A stretch of DNA of 64,000 bases, taken from the NCBI RefSeq assembly GCF_000472865.1, contig NZ_AXAP01000018.1, positions 1-64,000 of the forward strand, read 5' to 3'. The notes under the pieces were generated by a model that worked only from the letters and a program-made list of their open reading frames with translations, did not search any database and had not been told where the DNA came from. This document shows, one piece after another, positions 33,410 to 42,155 of the stretch. A program made the position numbers and the translations under genes. Position 1 is the first letter of the stretch, and the number at the start of each line of letters is the position of its first letter. Source of the stretch: Bradyrhizobium elkanii WSM2783. Its GTDB lineage: Bacteria; Pseudomonadota; Alphaproteobacteria; Rhizobiales; Xanthobacteraceae.

Positions 33410-35011
33410 ATGGCGAATCCCATCAAGAGCCAGGCCGCCCAGCAATTGTTGGGAGCTGAAGGGTTTTTTCCAGATTCCCGGGCCTTCGATTGGCTTTCCC
33501 TCATCGATCCCGTCAACAATTTGATCATCGGCACCCGCCACGACGATGTCCTTGCCGCACAGGCTGACGGCGACATTGTGTTGGGCCTTGCCGGTGATGA
33601 TCATTTGAGCAGCGCATTCAACCGGACCGCGTTGATCGGCGGTCGCGGCGATGACACTTTGACAACCAATGTTGTCGTGCCGCAGGGCGATTTGCACGGA
33701 CTTGCCATTCAGTTCGGCGGAACCGGCAACGACCACCTCGATGGGACCGTCACTCTTCAGGGTGAGAGCACGCCTCAGAGCACCGAGAAGACCGCAGATG
33801 TGCTCCTCGATGGTGGCAGCGGAAACGACGTTATCAACGCCACGGCAAATGTGGCGCCTCGGGTCTTCGAAACTGTAACCGTCAGCACCCACGTGTTCGG
33901 CGGAAGCGGCGATGATACTATTCATGCCCTTGCGGATGGCCGCAACGCCTTCGGAGATAGTATCGTCACGAACACCGTCGACGGTGGCTCCGGCGATGAC
34001 CACATCACGGCTCGTGCCGAAACAGAATTCTCTGGGCTCAACAGCAGCGCCAGCAACGTGCTCTTCGGTGGTGACGGCAACGACGTGCTGGACGCCTCCG
34101 CTATCGGACAATCCAATTCCACCGACCTGGTGACAAATGAGCTTCACGGCGGTCGGGGCGACGACATATTGCGCGCTTTCAATCTGACGGACTCAAATAG
34201 CAGCACGCCGGTCGGCATCAACCAGCTTTGGGGCGATGACGGCAACGACACCCTCGAGGCGACTCATTCTACCGATGGGGAGAACGCCGTTACGGATCTC
34301 ACGAATTATCTGGACGGCGGGAGAGGCAATGACACCTTGATTGCGAACTCCACCGCGCTTGGTGAAGCCGTTCGCGCACTCAATCAACTCGAGGGCGGTA
34401 GCGGAAACGACAGCCTCACGGCACATCTCGACGCGGTAGCCGGCGGTAGGTTTGGTTCTCCCGGGGGGGAGCTCTATAATGTCGCGAATGTCCTGAATGG
34501 CGGGGCCGGAGACGACCAACTCACTGCGTTTCTTTCGGCAACTCCCATTCCCGGGGTTATGGACAACTCTGTTGCCGAGAACCGCCTGGATGGCGGCGCT
34601 GGAAATGATGTCCTGACGGCAACTGTTGCGCCAGGTTCGCTCGGATCGAGCTTCCTCAACGGTGGTGCAGGCAACGATCAGCTTACGGTCATTGGCGGGT
34701 CAGGAAACGTCCTCGATGGCGGCGATGGCAACGACAGGCTCACGAGCGGCACCGGAAACGACAATATGCTTGGTGAGCGCGGCGCGGATACGTTCGTCTT
34801 TGCCGCCCAGAACGGGCATGACACAGCCGATTTCCAAACCGGGCGGGACAAGATCGATCTCACGGCCTTGGCGGCGAACAACATCCACGATTTTGGCGAC
34901 TTGAATATCCAGGTGACCGGTGGAAACACCGTCATTCACTTTGATGCCAATAATGACCTCACCGTCGCGGGCGTTCAGAACCTCAGCGCAAGTGATTTTT
35001 GGTTCGCCTAG
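33410..35011 (+). CDS. RTX-type calcium-binding protein
   Basis: 533 residues, no Sec signal. From about residue 40 to 470 it carries at least a dozen RTX-like nonapeptide units spaced by longer beta segments (GGSGNDVIN, GGSGDDTIH, GGDGNDVLD, GGAGNDQLT, GGDGNDRLT), more dispersed than in haemolysins. The C-terminal 70 residues (ADTFVFAAQNGHDTADFQTGRDKIDLTAL) are the usual cap and type I secretion signal region. It is therefore a predicted calcium-folded exported protein, perhaps a surface or adhesion factor. No intact type I secretion genes are adjacent; remnants of such genes lie at 57948-58279. Start fixed by AAGGAGG. Confidence 0.9.
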   Translation: MANPIKSQAAQQLLGAEGFFPDSRAFDWLSLIDPVNNLIIGTRHDDVLAAQADGDIVLGLAGDDHLSSAFNRTALIGGRGDDTLTTNVVVPQGDLHGLAIQFGGTGNDHLDGTVTLQGESTPQSTEKTADVLLDGGSGNDVINATANVAPRVFETVTVSTHVFGGSGDDTIHALADGRNAFGDSIVTNTVDGGSGDDHITARAETEFSGLNSSASNVLFGGDGNDVLDASAIGQSNSTDLVTNELHGGRGDDILRAFNLTDSNSSTPVGINQLWGDDGNDTLEATHSTDGENAVTDLTNYLDGGRGNDTLIANSTALGEAVRALNQLEGGSGNDSLTAHLDAVAGGRFGSPGGELYNVANVLNGGAGDDQLTAFLSATPIPGVMDNSVAENRLDGGAGNDVLTATVAPGSLGSSFLNGGAGNDQLTVIGGSGNVLDGGDGNDRLTSGTGNDNMLGERGADTFVFAAQNGHDTADFQTGRDKIDLTALAANNIHDFGDLNIQVTGGNTVIHFDANNDLTVAGVQNLSASDFWFA

Positions 35012-35331
35012 CTGGCTGGCGCGGTCCATTTTCGGAAAACGGCCTGCGGGCCATCGCGATGTCTGCTCGTACCTTGATGAGCAGACATCGCCGGCTCAAT
35101 CGCAGCCGTGCGCTCGAGTAGGGCGGGAGAATTGCTGGGCGTTCTCATTACCGATGACTGCCAAGGGCGCCGACGGCCAACGACTGCGGACGCCGGATGC
35201 CCGTCCACGTCGAAGAAGCGGCGTGATCGTTGCAAACGCGACCTTGGAAACGCGACCCTTGCAAATTTGTAATCGCGTGAACACCAAGGCGCCATCGGGA
35301 CGACCAAAAGCCGCCGACGTTTGAGGACTAT
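35012..35331. other. intergenic stretch after the RTX gene
   Basis: About 320 bases. A mirrored segment (GATGTCTGCTC near 35058 and GAGCAGACATC near 35078) forms a perfect 11 bp stem with a 9-base loop just downstream of the RTX gene and may serve as its terminator, though no U tract follows. Otherwise nothing recognised. Confidence 0.5.
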
Positions 35332-35451
35332 ATGAGGTCCTCCGCCCCACCGGAATTCGCACCGATGTTGTTTCAAGCTGTAATTGTTTGCCTGACGGTC
35401 CTCAGCGTTGGCCTTCTCATCGCCCACATGGTCGACGCCCTCAGGACATGA
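35332..35451 (+). CDS. 39-residue membrane peptide
   Basis: ATG at 35332, 39 codons to TGA at 35449. The peptide has one clear membrane helix (MLFQAVIVCLTVLSVGLLIAH) and a short polar tail (MVDALRT). TGAGGAC lies a few bases upstream as a weak ribosome site. An internal ATG at 35365 is an alternative start just before the helix. Confidence 0.5.
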   Translation: MRSSAPPEFAPMLFQAVIVCLTVLSVGLLIAHMVDALRT

Positions 35452-35835
35452 GGTAGCGTCGCTTCGTGCGGCTCAGCCCGCAACCGATATCACGATCGCG
35501 CTCCCCAGGGCGCAAAATACGATCAGTCGCAAAAATACGATCAGTCTTGGGCTGGACCGTTTTCGAGCGAAGCATGCCCTCGGGCTTGATCCGAGGGGAC
35601 ACCGGTTTGCATAGCAACCGGCGCTCTAGGGACTTTTTCCGTCGAGAAGGGCGGGTTTCTTCTACTTGAAGACCCGCGGCGAGCGCCGTTACACCAGCTT
35701 GCGCTGCTTCTGGCGTGCCCCAAGCCGCTCAAGCGGTGTCGTTGGTCCGGAGCGGCGCCGCCGCTGCTCCGGACCAACGTGCTGTGATGACGCGTGCGCT
35801 TGCCGCGTGGGCAAGACCTCATAGGGAGGCTTGAT
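35452..35835. other. intergenic stretch with a long hairpin
   Basis: 384 bases without a supported gene. A long inverted repeat at 35741-35778 (GTTGGTCCGGAGC and GCTCCGGACCAAC) is a strong hairpin about 60 bases before the DUF3551 gene. A direct duplication of ATACGATCAGTC is seen near 35518 and 35534. Confidence 0.6.
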
Positions 35836-36054
35836 ATGTCGCGTTCAACGCTAGCACTTATTGCTATGATGACGCTTCTCTCGATGGGCTTCGTTCTTTG
35901 TCCTCAAGACCCTGCCAATGCTGCCACGTTCTGTGCGCAGTTAAGGGGAGCGAAAGCCGCAGGACAGCCTGACTGCTCATTTTCGACGCTGGATAAGTGT
36001 CGCGCGCGCGTCAGGCACAGGGGCGGCGGACACTGCTACAAACTGACCCACTGA
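35836..36054 (+). CDS. DUF3551 family secreted protein
   Basis: 72 residues with a signal peptide (LALIAMMTLLSMGFVLC, ending PANAA). The mature protein is about 43 residues with Cys in TFCAQLRGAKAAGQPDCSFSTLDKCRARVRHRGGGHC. This Cys pattern (FCAQ, CSFSTLDxCRA) is the DUF3551 signature, a family of small secreted proteins very abundant in Bradyrhizobium and of unknown function. Excellent Shine-Dalgarno (AGGGAGG). Confidence 0.88.
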   Translation: MSRSTLALIAMMTLLSMGFVLCPQDPANAATFCAQLRGAKAAGQPDCSFSTLDKCRARVRHRGGGHCYKLTH

Positions 36055-36242
36055 CCAGACAACACAAATGCGCCACGCATCCTGGATTGCGAGGACCGCG
36101 GCTGGTGCGAGCGGAGCGCCTTCGATAGGGATGCGGTCGGCTTCAACCGACGGCGGGTTTATCCCGTGCGCCCCGATCCGATAGCGCGGATCAAGACGCG
36201 CCGACCTTAGGGAAAATGTTCGACGAGCAAGGGAGCCCCCAA

Positions 36243-36686
36243 ATGTACGCCAATATTCTCTTGAGCACGGATGGATCGGATGTCGCGAGAAAAGGCGTTG
36301 AGCACGGGATTGCTTTAGCAAAGGCCTTGAATGCCAAAGTGACAGTCATCGCGGTGACGGAGCCTCTGCCGATCGGGAGCGGGCACGGGGGATGGATTCC
36401 CGCGCAGGAAATGTTCGATAGCTTTGACGCAGCCTGCAAGGAGCGCGCGGGCAAAGCGCTCGATGAAGCGCGAGCCGTGGCGGAGCAGGTCGGGATATCT
36501 GCAGAACTCTTGCATGTTCCGAATGCGCACCCAGCCACTGCGATTATCGACACAGCAAAGTCCAGAGGCTGCGACTTGATCGTCATGGCCTCTCATGGGC
36601 GTCGCGGCCTCAGGAAGCTATGGTTGGGGAGTCAAACATCGGAGGTCCTGGCGGACGGAAGCGTGCCGGTGTTGGTTGTGCGGTAA
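36243..36686 (+). CDS. universal stress protein, UspA family
   Basis: 147-residue single-domain Usp. It starts MYANILLSTDGSDVARKGVEHGIALAKAL, the normal first strand and helix. The ATP-binding motif G-x2-G-x9-G-S/T appears as SHGRRGLRKLWLGSQTSEVL, preceded by DLIVMASHG. The chain ends in the usual PVLVVR strand. Usp proteins bind ATP and help cells survive growth arrest or oxygen limitation. Start fixed by GGGAG before ATG 36243. Confidence 0.95.
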   Translation: MYANILLSTDGSDVARKGVEHGIALAKALNAKVTVIAVTEPLPIGSGHGGWIPAQEMFDSFDAACKERAGKALDEARAVAEQVGISAELLHVPNAHPATAIIDTAKSRGCDLIVMASHGRRGLRKLWLGSQTSEVLADGSVPVLVVR

Positions 36687-36869
36687 CAGACATAAATGAT
36701 GGTGCAGGGTGTGGTGAAGCCGGCTCCTTGGCTGGGCTTCGCCGGCAAACCCGATGTCCGCCATGCGGTAACACCGGCAATGCTCTGATCGAGCGGAAGA
36801 TTTCTGCTATCTTCCGGGCCAAATAATCGCGGAGATGATTCGCTAAGTCATTGATTTGGTTGATTTATC

Positions 36870-36944
<75 letters not shown>

Positions 36945-37238
36945 ATGCCCGGGAATAAAGAATCGGCCTGGTTGGCGCCTCCGGGCGCGGCGGTTCTTGC
37001 CACAAGGCCCCCTCCGGCGCAAGCGCGGGGACGGGAGGCGGCTCGCAAAAACGCTTCGTCGGTCGAAATTCGGCCAATCCGGCGCGCTTCGGTTCCCCTG
37101 GGGCGCTCGGGAGTGCGGCTTTGGCCGGTTCATCCTGCCACCGCACGGAAGACCGGGGGAGCCCACCTCCCCGATCGACCGGTGCATCTCCCTCGGCGCC
37201 TGGTCTATTGTCATGCAAGTTTGAAAGACGGATGCAAC

Positions 37239-37433
37239 ATGCAGGACGAGAAGGACAGGCAGGAGCGGCAGAGCGCGAGCGCGAACGAATCAAGACAGCA
37301 TCGCCTCAAGCTCGCGCTGCGTGAAAACCTCAAGCGGCGGAAATCACAGGCGCGCGGGCGCAGCGGTCCTGCATCTTCCGAACCGGCTGAAGGCCGACTA
37401 GATGACGCGAACGATGGTGAGCCGGATCGCTAG
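37239..37433 (+). CDS. small charged hypothetical protein
   Basis: 64 residues, MQDEKDRQERQSASANESRQ followed by HRLKLALRENLKRRKSQARGR and an acidic tail. Very hydrophilic, probably largely disordered with one basic helix. This style of short protein is common in Bradyrhizobium. Unknown function. It ends 62 bases before the flavoprotein gene. Confidence 0.55.
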   Translation: MQDEKDRQERQSASANESRQHRLKLALRENLKRRKSQARGRSGPASSEPAEGRLDDANDGEPDR

Positions 37434-37495
37434 CCGATCCAACCTGCTTGGCATAATGGCCGCTGTGTTTCGGTTGAGGGGAGTGAGTAGCTGAG

Positions 37496-39190
37496 ATGGC
37501 TCCAGAGACGATAGAGACGATAGCTAGTCCGATCAGCGCGAGGTCCCTCGCGTTTCCGCGGCACGAACAGACCTTTCCGACCCTGACCGAGCATGAGATC
37601 GAGCGCATGCGCCGGTTTGGCGAGGTCAGGCACTATAGCGACGGCGAAGCGCTGTTCGAGACCGGCAAGCCGGGACCGGGGATGTTCGTGGTGCTTTCGG
37701 GCACGGTCGCGATCACCCAGCGCGATGGCCTCGGCCATGTCACGCCGGTGATTGATCAGGGGCCGGGACAATTCCTGGCCGAGATTGCCCAGCTCTCCGG
37801 CCGGCCCGCGCTGGTCGACGGCCATGCCGAAGGCGATGTCGAGACGCTCTTGATTCCGCCGGAAAGATTGCGGGCGCTGTTGGTGGCCGAGGCCGATCTC
37901 GGCGAGCGCATCATGCGCGCGCTGATCCTGCGTCGCGTCAACCTGATCCAGGGCGGCGTCGGCGGCCCCGTGCTGATCGGCCCGCCGTCGCTCGGAAAGA
38001 TCGCGCAGTTGCAGAATTTCCTGGCGCGCAACGGCCAGCCCTATCACGTGGTCGATCCTGCCACCGACAAGGATGCGGCCGACCTGATCGCGCGTTATTC
38101 GGCCACGCGCGCCGAACTGCCGCTGGTGGTCTGCCCCAACGGCAACGTGTTGCGTAACCCATCCGAGACTGCGCTTGCGATGGCGATGGGCATGATCGGC
38201 GACCACGCCCATGACAAGCTCTATGACGTTGCCGTCGTCGGCAGCGGGCCGGCCGGGCTCGCCACCGCCGTCTATGCAGCGTCCGAAGGCCTGTCGGTCG
38301 CGGTGCTCGATTCGCGCGCCTTTGGCGGCCAGGCCGGCGCCAGCGCCCGTATCGAGAATTATCTGGGCTTTCCGACCGGCATTTCCGGCCAGGCGCTTGC
38401 CGGCCGCGCCTTCAACCAGGCGCAGAAATTCGGCGCCGATATCCTGATCCCGGTTTCCGTCAGGTCGCTCGACTGCTCCAAGCGGGACGGCCTGTTCTCG
38501 ATCGCGACCGAATGCGGGCACACCTTGCGCGCAAGATCGATCGTGGTGGCGAGCGGGGCGCGCTATCGCCGGCCGAGCATCGAGAACCTCGAGGCCTTCG
38601 AGGGCCGCGGCGTCTGGTACTGGGCCTCGCCGATCGAGGCCAAGCTGTGTGCGGGGCAGGACGTGGTGCTGGTCGGCGGCGGCAATTCGGCTGGCCAGGC
38701 CGCAGTGTTCCTGTCGGGCCATGTGCGCAAGGTCTACATGATGATCCGCGGCGGCGGCCTCGGGGCCAGCATGTCACGCTATCTGATCGAACGCATCGAG
38801 GCGACGCCGAACATCGAACTGATGTTCAACACCGAGATCACAGCGCTGGAAGGCGGCGAGGACGCTACGCTCCAACGCGCGCGCTGGAAGAGCCGCCTGG
38901 CACCGGAGCAGCACACGCTCGACGTCAACAACGTGTTCCTGTTCGTCGGCGCCGATCCCGCGACCGGGTGGCTCGAGGGCTGCGGCGTCAAGGTCGACCG
39001 CGGAGGCTTTGTGCTCACCGGCCAGAACGGGCCGGGACAAGTGCTGGAAACCACGGTGCCCGGCGTGTTCGCCGTTGGCGATGTCCGCTCCGGATCGGTC
39101 AAGCGCGTCGGCGGCGCGATCGGCGAGGGCGCGCAGGTCGTCGCGGCGCTGCACGGCTTCCTCGCCGACAACGCCAATTCTACGGCTTAG
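37496..39190 (+). CDS. cyclic-nucleotide-binding / thioredoxin-reductase-like flavoprotein
   Basis: 564 residues in three parts. Residues about 25-145 form a CRP-like CNB beta roll (YSDGEALFETGKPGPGMFVVLSGTVAI). Residues about 150-230 form a thioredoxin-like fold without the active CxxC (GKIAQLQNFLARNGQPYHVVD, LPLVVCPNG). From about 240 there is a two-dinucleotide-domain flavoprotein with FAD motif VVGSGPAGLATAVYAASEGL and NAD(P) motif VLVGGGNSAGQAAVFL, ending GVFAVGDVRSGSVKRVGGAIGEG. Thioredoxin reductases have CxxC where this protein has Trp376-Ala-Ser-Pro, so it cannot shuttle electrons by the usual disulfide. It is followed after 10 bases by a UBP-type zinc-finger gene. Confidence 0.92.
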   Translation: MAPETIETIASPISARSLAFPRHEQTFPTLTEHEIERMRRFGEVRHYSDGEALFETGKPGPGMFVVLSGTVAITQRDGLGHVTPVIDQGPGQFLAEIAQLSGRPALVDGHAEGDVETLLIPPERLRALLVAEADLGERIMRALILRRVNLIQGGVGGPVLIGPPSLGKIAQLQNFLARNGQPYHVVDPATDKDAADLIARYSATRAELPLVVCPNGNVLRNPSETALAMAMGMIGDHAHDKLYDVAVVGSGPAGLATAVYAASEGLSVAVLDSRAFGGQAGASARIENYLGFPTGISGQALAGRAFNQAQKFGADILIPVSVRSLDCSKRDGLFSIATECGHTLRARSIVVASGARYRRPSIENLEAFEGRGVWYWASPIEAKLCAGQDVVLVGGGNSAGQAAVFLSGHVRKVYMMIRGGGLGASMSRYLIERIEATPNIELMFNTEITALEGGEDATLQRARWKSRLAPEQHTLDVNNVFLFVGADPATGWLEGCGVKVDRGGFVLTGQNGPGQVLETTVPGVFAVGDVRSGSVKRVGGAIGEGAQVVAALHGFLADNANSTA

Positions 39191-39200
39191 GAAAGAGCAG

Positions 39201-39509
39201 ATGTCGAAAGGCTGCACCCATATCGCCGGCATCCAGACCGTCACGCCGAGTGCGCTCGGCTGCGAGGAGTGCTTAAAGAGCGGCAGTCAATGGCTGCATT
39301 TGCGGATCTGCCGTACCTGCGGCCATGTCGGCTGCTGTGACGATTCCCCCAACAAGCATGCGACCGCGCATTTCCACGCGACCGGCCATCCAATCATCGA
39401 AGGCTATGATCCGCCGGAAGGCTGGGGCTGGTGCTATGTCGATCGCGTGCTGTTCGATCTCTCGCAGCGCAAGACGCCGCATAACGGCCCGATCCCGCGC
39501 TACTATTGA
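39201..39509 (+). CDS. UBP-type zinc-finger protein
   Basis: 102-residue protein that is essentially one UBP (ubiquitin-hydrolase-type) zinc finger. The candidate ligands are Cys5, His7, Cys21, Cys24, Cys37, Cys40, Cys45 and the His cluster His53, His57, His59 and His63, in the order C-x-H, C-x2-C, C-x2-C-x4-C, H-x3-H. In eukaryotes this domain binds the free C-terminus of ubiquitin; the bacterial role is unknown. It is 10 bases after the CNB flavoprotein and almost certainly in its operon. Confidence 0.9.
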   Translation: MSKGCTHIAGIQTVTPSALGCEECLKSGSQWLHLRICRTCGHVGCCDDSPNKHATAHFHATGHPIIEGYDPPEGWGWCYVDRVLFDLSQRKTPHNGPIPRYY

Positions 39510-39812
39510 TCCATAGCGCCGTGGGAAACGCGTAACCCGGGACGACTGCATCCGCGTTTACGAGCGGCCCCCGGGTTACGCTTCGCTTCACTCGGGCTAC
39601 GGCACTAATACAAATAGCTGGTGATTGCTGTCGGTGTGCTGTCATTTATGACAGGCATGCAAACAGTTTCGGCAAATCCCATACTTTAGTTTATTCGCAT
39701 CATAATCATCTTATCTTCATCATATAAGTCGGCTTCCGATCCGCGAAGCATGTAGCAATCTCATTTGTTGCATCGTAGTGTTCAGCGCGGTTCTCAATGG
39801 GGAGTGCTTCAC
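39510..39812. repeat. intergenic region with a palindromic repeat (39531-39602)
   Basis: CGTAACCCGGG at 39531 and CCCGGGTTACG near 39570 are inverted copies, followed by CTTCGCTTCACTCGGGCTACG. This is another rhizobial-style palindromic unit. The rest, about 39610-39790, is AT-rich and should contain the promoter of the membrane-protein gene. Confidence 0.7.
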
Positions 39813-40325
39813 ATGGTCCTGGGTATGAGCTTGGCCACGTTTACGCTTGTTCACGTGGCGATCAGCCTGGTTGCAATCGTCGCTGGTCTTGTCGTGATGT
39901 TCGCCCTGCTCGGCTCGAGGCAGACGCCGGGGCTCACCGCGGTATTCCTGCTGTTCACGATCCTCACCAGCGTCACCGGCTTTATGTTTCCGTTCAAGGA
40001 GCTGCTGCCGTCGCATATCTTCGGGATCATTTCGCTGGTCCTGCTCGCGATCGCCTGCATCGCGCTCTATGTCATGAAGCTTTCGGGCGCCTGGCGTCCG
40101 ATCTACATCGTGACGGCGATGATATCGCTCTATCTCAACGTCTTCGTGCTGGTGGTTCAGTCCTTCCTCAAGATACCCCCGCTGCACGCGTTGGCGCCGA
40201 GCGTGCCGCCGGCGCCCCCGTCCGGCCCGGTCTTCGCCGTCGTGCAGGGCATCGTGCTGGTGCTGTTCGTAGTGGCGATCATCGGCATCTGGCGGCGCTT
40301 CAGGCCGATGACCTCGTTCGCGTGA
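39813..40325 (+). CDS. four-helix membrane protein of unknown function
   Basis: 170 residues from ATG 39813 (MVLGMSLATFTLVHVAISLV), with GGGGAG upstream. Helices are visible around VAISLVAIVAGLVVMFALLG, AVFLLFTILTSVTGFMF, IFGIISLVLLAIACIALYVM, IVTAMISLYLNVFVLVV and a last one at VVQGIVLVLFVVAIIGIW; the fourth and fifth flank a proline-rich loop. Conserved-looking but unassigned. Confidence 0.7.
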   Translation: MVLGMSLATFTLVHVAISLVAIVAGLVVMFALLGSRQTPGLTAVFLLFTILTSVTGFMFPFKELLPSHIFGIISLVLLAIACIALYVMKLSGAWRPIYIVTAMISLYLNVFVLVVQSFLKIPPLHALAPSVPPAPPSGPVFAVVQGIVLVLFVVAIIGIWRRFRPMTSFA

Positions 40326-40423
40326 CTGACATCGCGGTTTGATAATCGCAGGGCGATTTTGAAATCCGGAGCATGCCTCGACCGGTATGTTCCATCGGCT
40401 TCACTCGTACGAAAGGCTGCGCG

Positions 40424-41248
40424 ATGCCCACGATCACCACCAAAGACGGCGTCATGATTTTCTACAAGGACTGGGGCAGTGGTCAGCCCATCGTGTTCAG
40501 TCACGGTTGGCCGTTGTCATCTGATGACTGGGACACCCAGATGCTGTTCTTCCTCAATCATGGCTTTCGCGTGATCGCGCATGACCGCCGCGGCCACGGC
40601 CGATCGAGCCAGGTGAGCGATGGCCACGACATGGATCACTATGCCGACGACCTCGCGGCGGTGACCGCGCATCTCGATTTGAAGAACGCCGTTCACGTCG
40701 GTCATTCCACCGGCGGTGGCGAGGTGGTCCACTATATCGCGCGGCACGGTGAGAGCCGGGTGGCGAAGGCGGCGATCATCAGCGCGGTGCCGCCGTTGAT
40801 GCTGCAGACCCCGGCCAATCCGGGCGGCCTGCCCAAGGATGTCTTTGACGGGCTGCAGGCGCAACTCGCCGCCAATCGCTCGCAATTCTATCGCGAGCTC
40901 GCTGCGGGCCCGTTCTACGGCTACAACCGGCCAGGCGCCAAACCTTCGGAAGCCATCATCCAGAACTGGTGGCGCCAGGGCATGATGGGCGGCGCCAAGG
41001 CGCATTACGATGGGATCGTCGCCTTCTCGCAAACCGACTTCACCGAAGACCTGAAGAAGATCAACGTGCCCGTTCTCGTCATGCATGGCGATGACGACCA
41101 GATCGTGCCCTATGCCGACGCCGGGCCACTGTCCGCCAAGCTGTTGAAGAACGGCACGCTGAAGACCTACAAGGGCTTTCCGCACGGCATGCCCACCACG
41201 GAAGCTGCCACCATCAACGCCGACCTGCTCGCGTTCATCAAGGGCTGA
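40424..41248 (+). CDS. alpha/beta hydrolase, non-haem chloroperoxidase type
   Basis: 274-residue hydrolase. The catalytic triad is complete: nucleophile Ser in VGHSTGGGEV, Asp in MHGDDDQIVP, and His in KGFPHGMP. The oxyanion loop reads SHGWPLSSDDWD, and HDRRGHGRSS is typical of the cofactor-free chloroperoxidase/arylesterase group. The natural role is usually esterase or perhydrolase. The ATG at 40424 begins MPTITTKDGVMIFYKDWG, matching the family start, and is preceded by GAAAGG. Confidence 0.93.
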   Translation: MPTITTKDGVMIFYKDWGSGQPIVFSHGWPLSSDDWDTQMLFFLNHGFRVIAHDRRGHGRSSQVSDGHDMDHYADDLAAVTAHLDLKNAVHVGHSTGGGEVVHYIARHGESRVAKAAIISAVPPLMLQTPANPGGLPKDVFDGLQAQLAANRSQFYRELAAGPFYGYNRPGAKPSEAIIQNWWRQGMMGGAKAHYDGIVAFSQTDFTEDLKKINVPVLVMHGDDDQIVPYADAGPLSAKLLKNGTLKTYKGFPHGMPTTEAATINADLLAFIKG

Positions 41249-41257
41249 ACGTCGCTT

Positions 41258-41415
41258 GTTTCACCTCTCCCCGCTCTTCGCGGGGAGAGGTCGAAATTCA
41301 AGCGCAGCTTGAATTTCGGGTGAGGGGCTCTCTCCAAGAACTCATCTCGCTCTGAATTCGCGGGGAGAGCCCCTCATCCCGACCTTCTCCCCGCAAGGGC
41401 GGGGAGAAGGAGAGA
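41258..41415. repeat. compound palindromic repeat, CTCTCCC...GGGAGAGG family, copy 2
   Basis: CACCTCTCCCCGC / GCGGGGAGAGG at the left, an inner GAAATTCAAGC / GCTTGAATTTC stem, and inverted copies of the same motifs at the right (GGAGAGCCCCTCA, CTTCTCCCCGC). Located between convergent hydrolase and TetR genes, where it may end both transcripts. Confidence 0.85.
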
Positions 41416-41419
41416 AGAT

Positions 41420-42079
41420 TCATTCGAACATCGCGCGGATTGCCGCGAACATCCGCCTGGCGAGAAGCTCCGGCGTCTCGCGGGCGCCCTCGGCGGCCCA
41501 GAACTCGCCGCCGACGCGCATTGCGCCGGTTGCGATCATCGCGACCAGCCGCGCCTGCATCTTGTCTGTCTTGTTGCCTGTGCGCCTCAGAAGCGCATCG
41601 GCCAGCGTGCGCTCGAGCTTTTCATACTTGAGCTGATCGCGCGCCTGCAGCGCCGGGTTGTCCTGCTTCAACCGCGCCAACGCCACCACTTCGGCGGGAT
41701 CGAGCTGGCCGGCCATTGCGATGATGGCGTTCTCCGCCGCCGCGAGCATGGATTCGCCGGCAGGCCGCGCCGCGACCGCCGCGATCAGGGCCGCGCCGGC
41801 TTCCTCCTGCCAGGCGAACACGACGTCTTCCTTGGAGGCGAAATAGTGGAAGAAAGTGCGGCGGGAGATATCAGCGGCGGCGACGATGTCGTCGAGTGTG
41901 GTCGCCTCGAAGCCGCGCTCCAGGAACAGCGCCATCGCCGCCCGCGTCAGCTTCTCGCGCGTCTCCTGCCGCTTGCGCGCGCGCAGGCCCGGCGCCGCGC
42001 CAGGCGCGGTTTTCTCCTTTGATGACCTGCCCCTAGCCGGTCCGCGCAGGTTCGCCGCTCGCTTCAAAACCTTCACCAC
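41420..42079 (-). CDS. TetR family transcriptional regulator
   Basis: About 219 residues. The HTH is TRAAMALFLERGFEATTLDDIVAAADISRRTFFHYFASKEDVVFAW, a textbook TetR domain, followed by a helical ligand domain of about 140 residues and a C-terminal LLARRMFAAIRAMFE. The start is uncertain. There is no ATG near the domain; a GTG at 42079 (VVKVLKR) gives a sensible length, while the next ATGs lie inside the divergent SDR gene and can be ruled out. It is divergent from the SDR gene, with a clear inverted repeat between the two. Confidence 0.9.
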   Translation of the reverse strand: MVKVLKRAANLRGPARGRSSKEKTAPGAAPGLRARKRQETREKLTRAAMALFLERGFEATTLDDIVAAADISRRTFFHYFASKEDVVFAWQEEAGAALIAAVAARPAGESMLAAAENAIIAMAGQLDPAEVVALARLKQDNPALQARDQLKYEKLERTLADALLRRTGNKTDKMQARLVAMIATGAMRVGGEFWAAEGARETPELLARRMFAAIRAMFE

Positions 42080-42083
42080 TTGC

Positions 42084-42106
42084 AAATTTGCACCTAGTGC
42101 ACATTT
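42084..42106. promoter_or_regulatory. TetR-type operator between TetR and SDR genes
   Basis: AAATTTGCAC and GTGCACATTT are inverted copies (one mismatch) separated by 3 bases. An overlapping perfect palindrome TGCAAATTTGCA spans 42081-42092. The position, in the divergent promoter and next to the probable TetR start, is that of a self-regulating operator. Confidence 0.7.
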
Positions 42107-42155
42107 AGGGAGCGCAGTTGGGAACCACACCCCGATTCGACCAGGAGATATAAGC

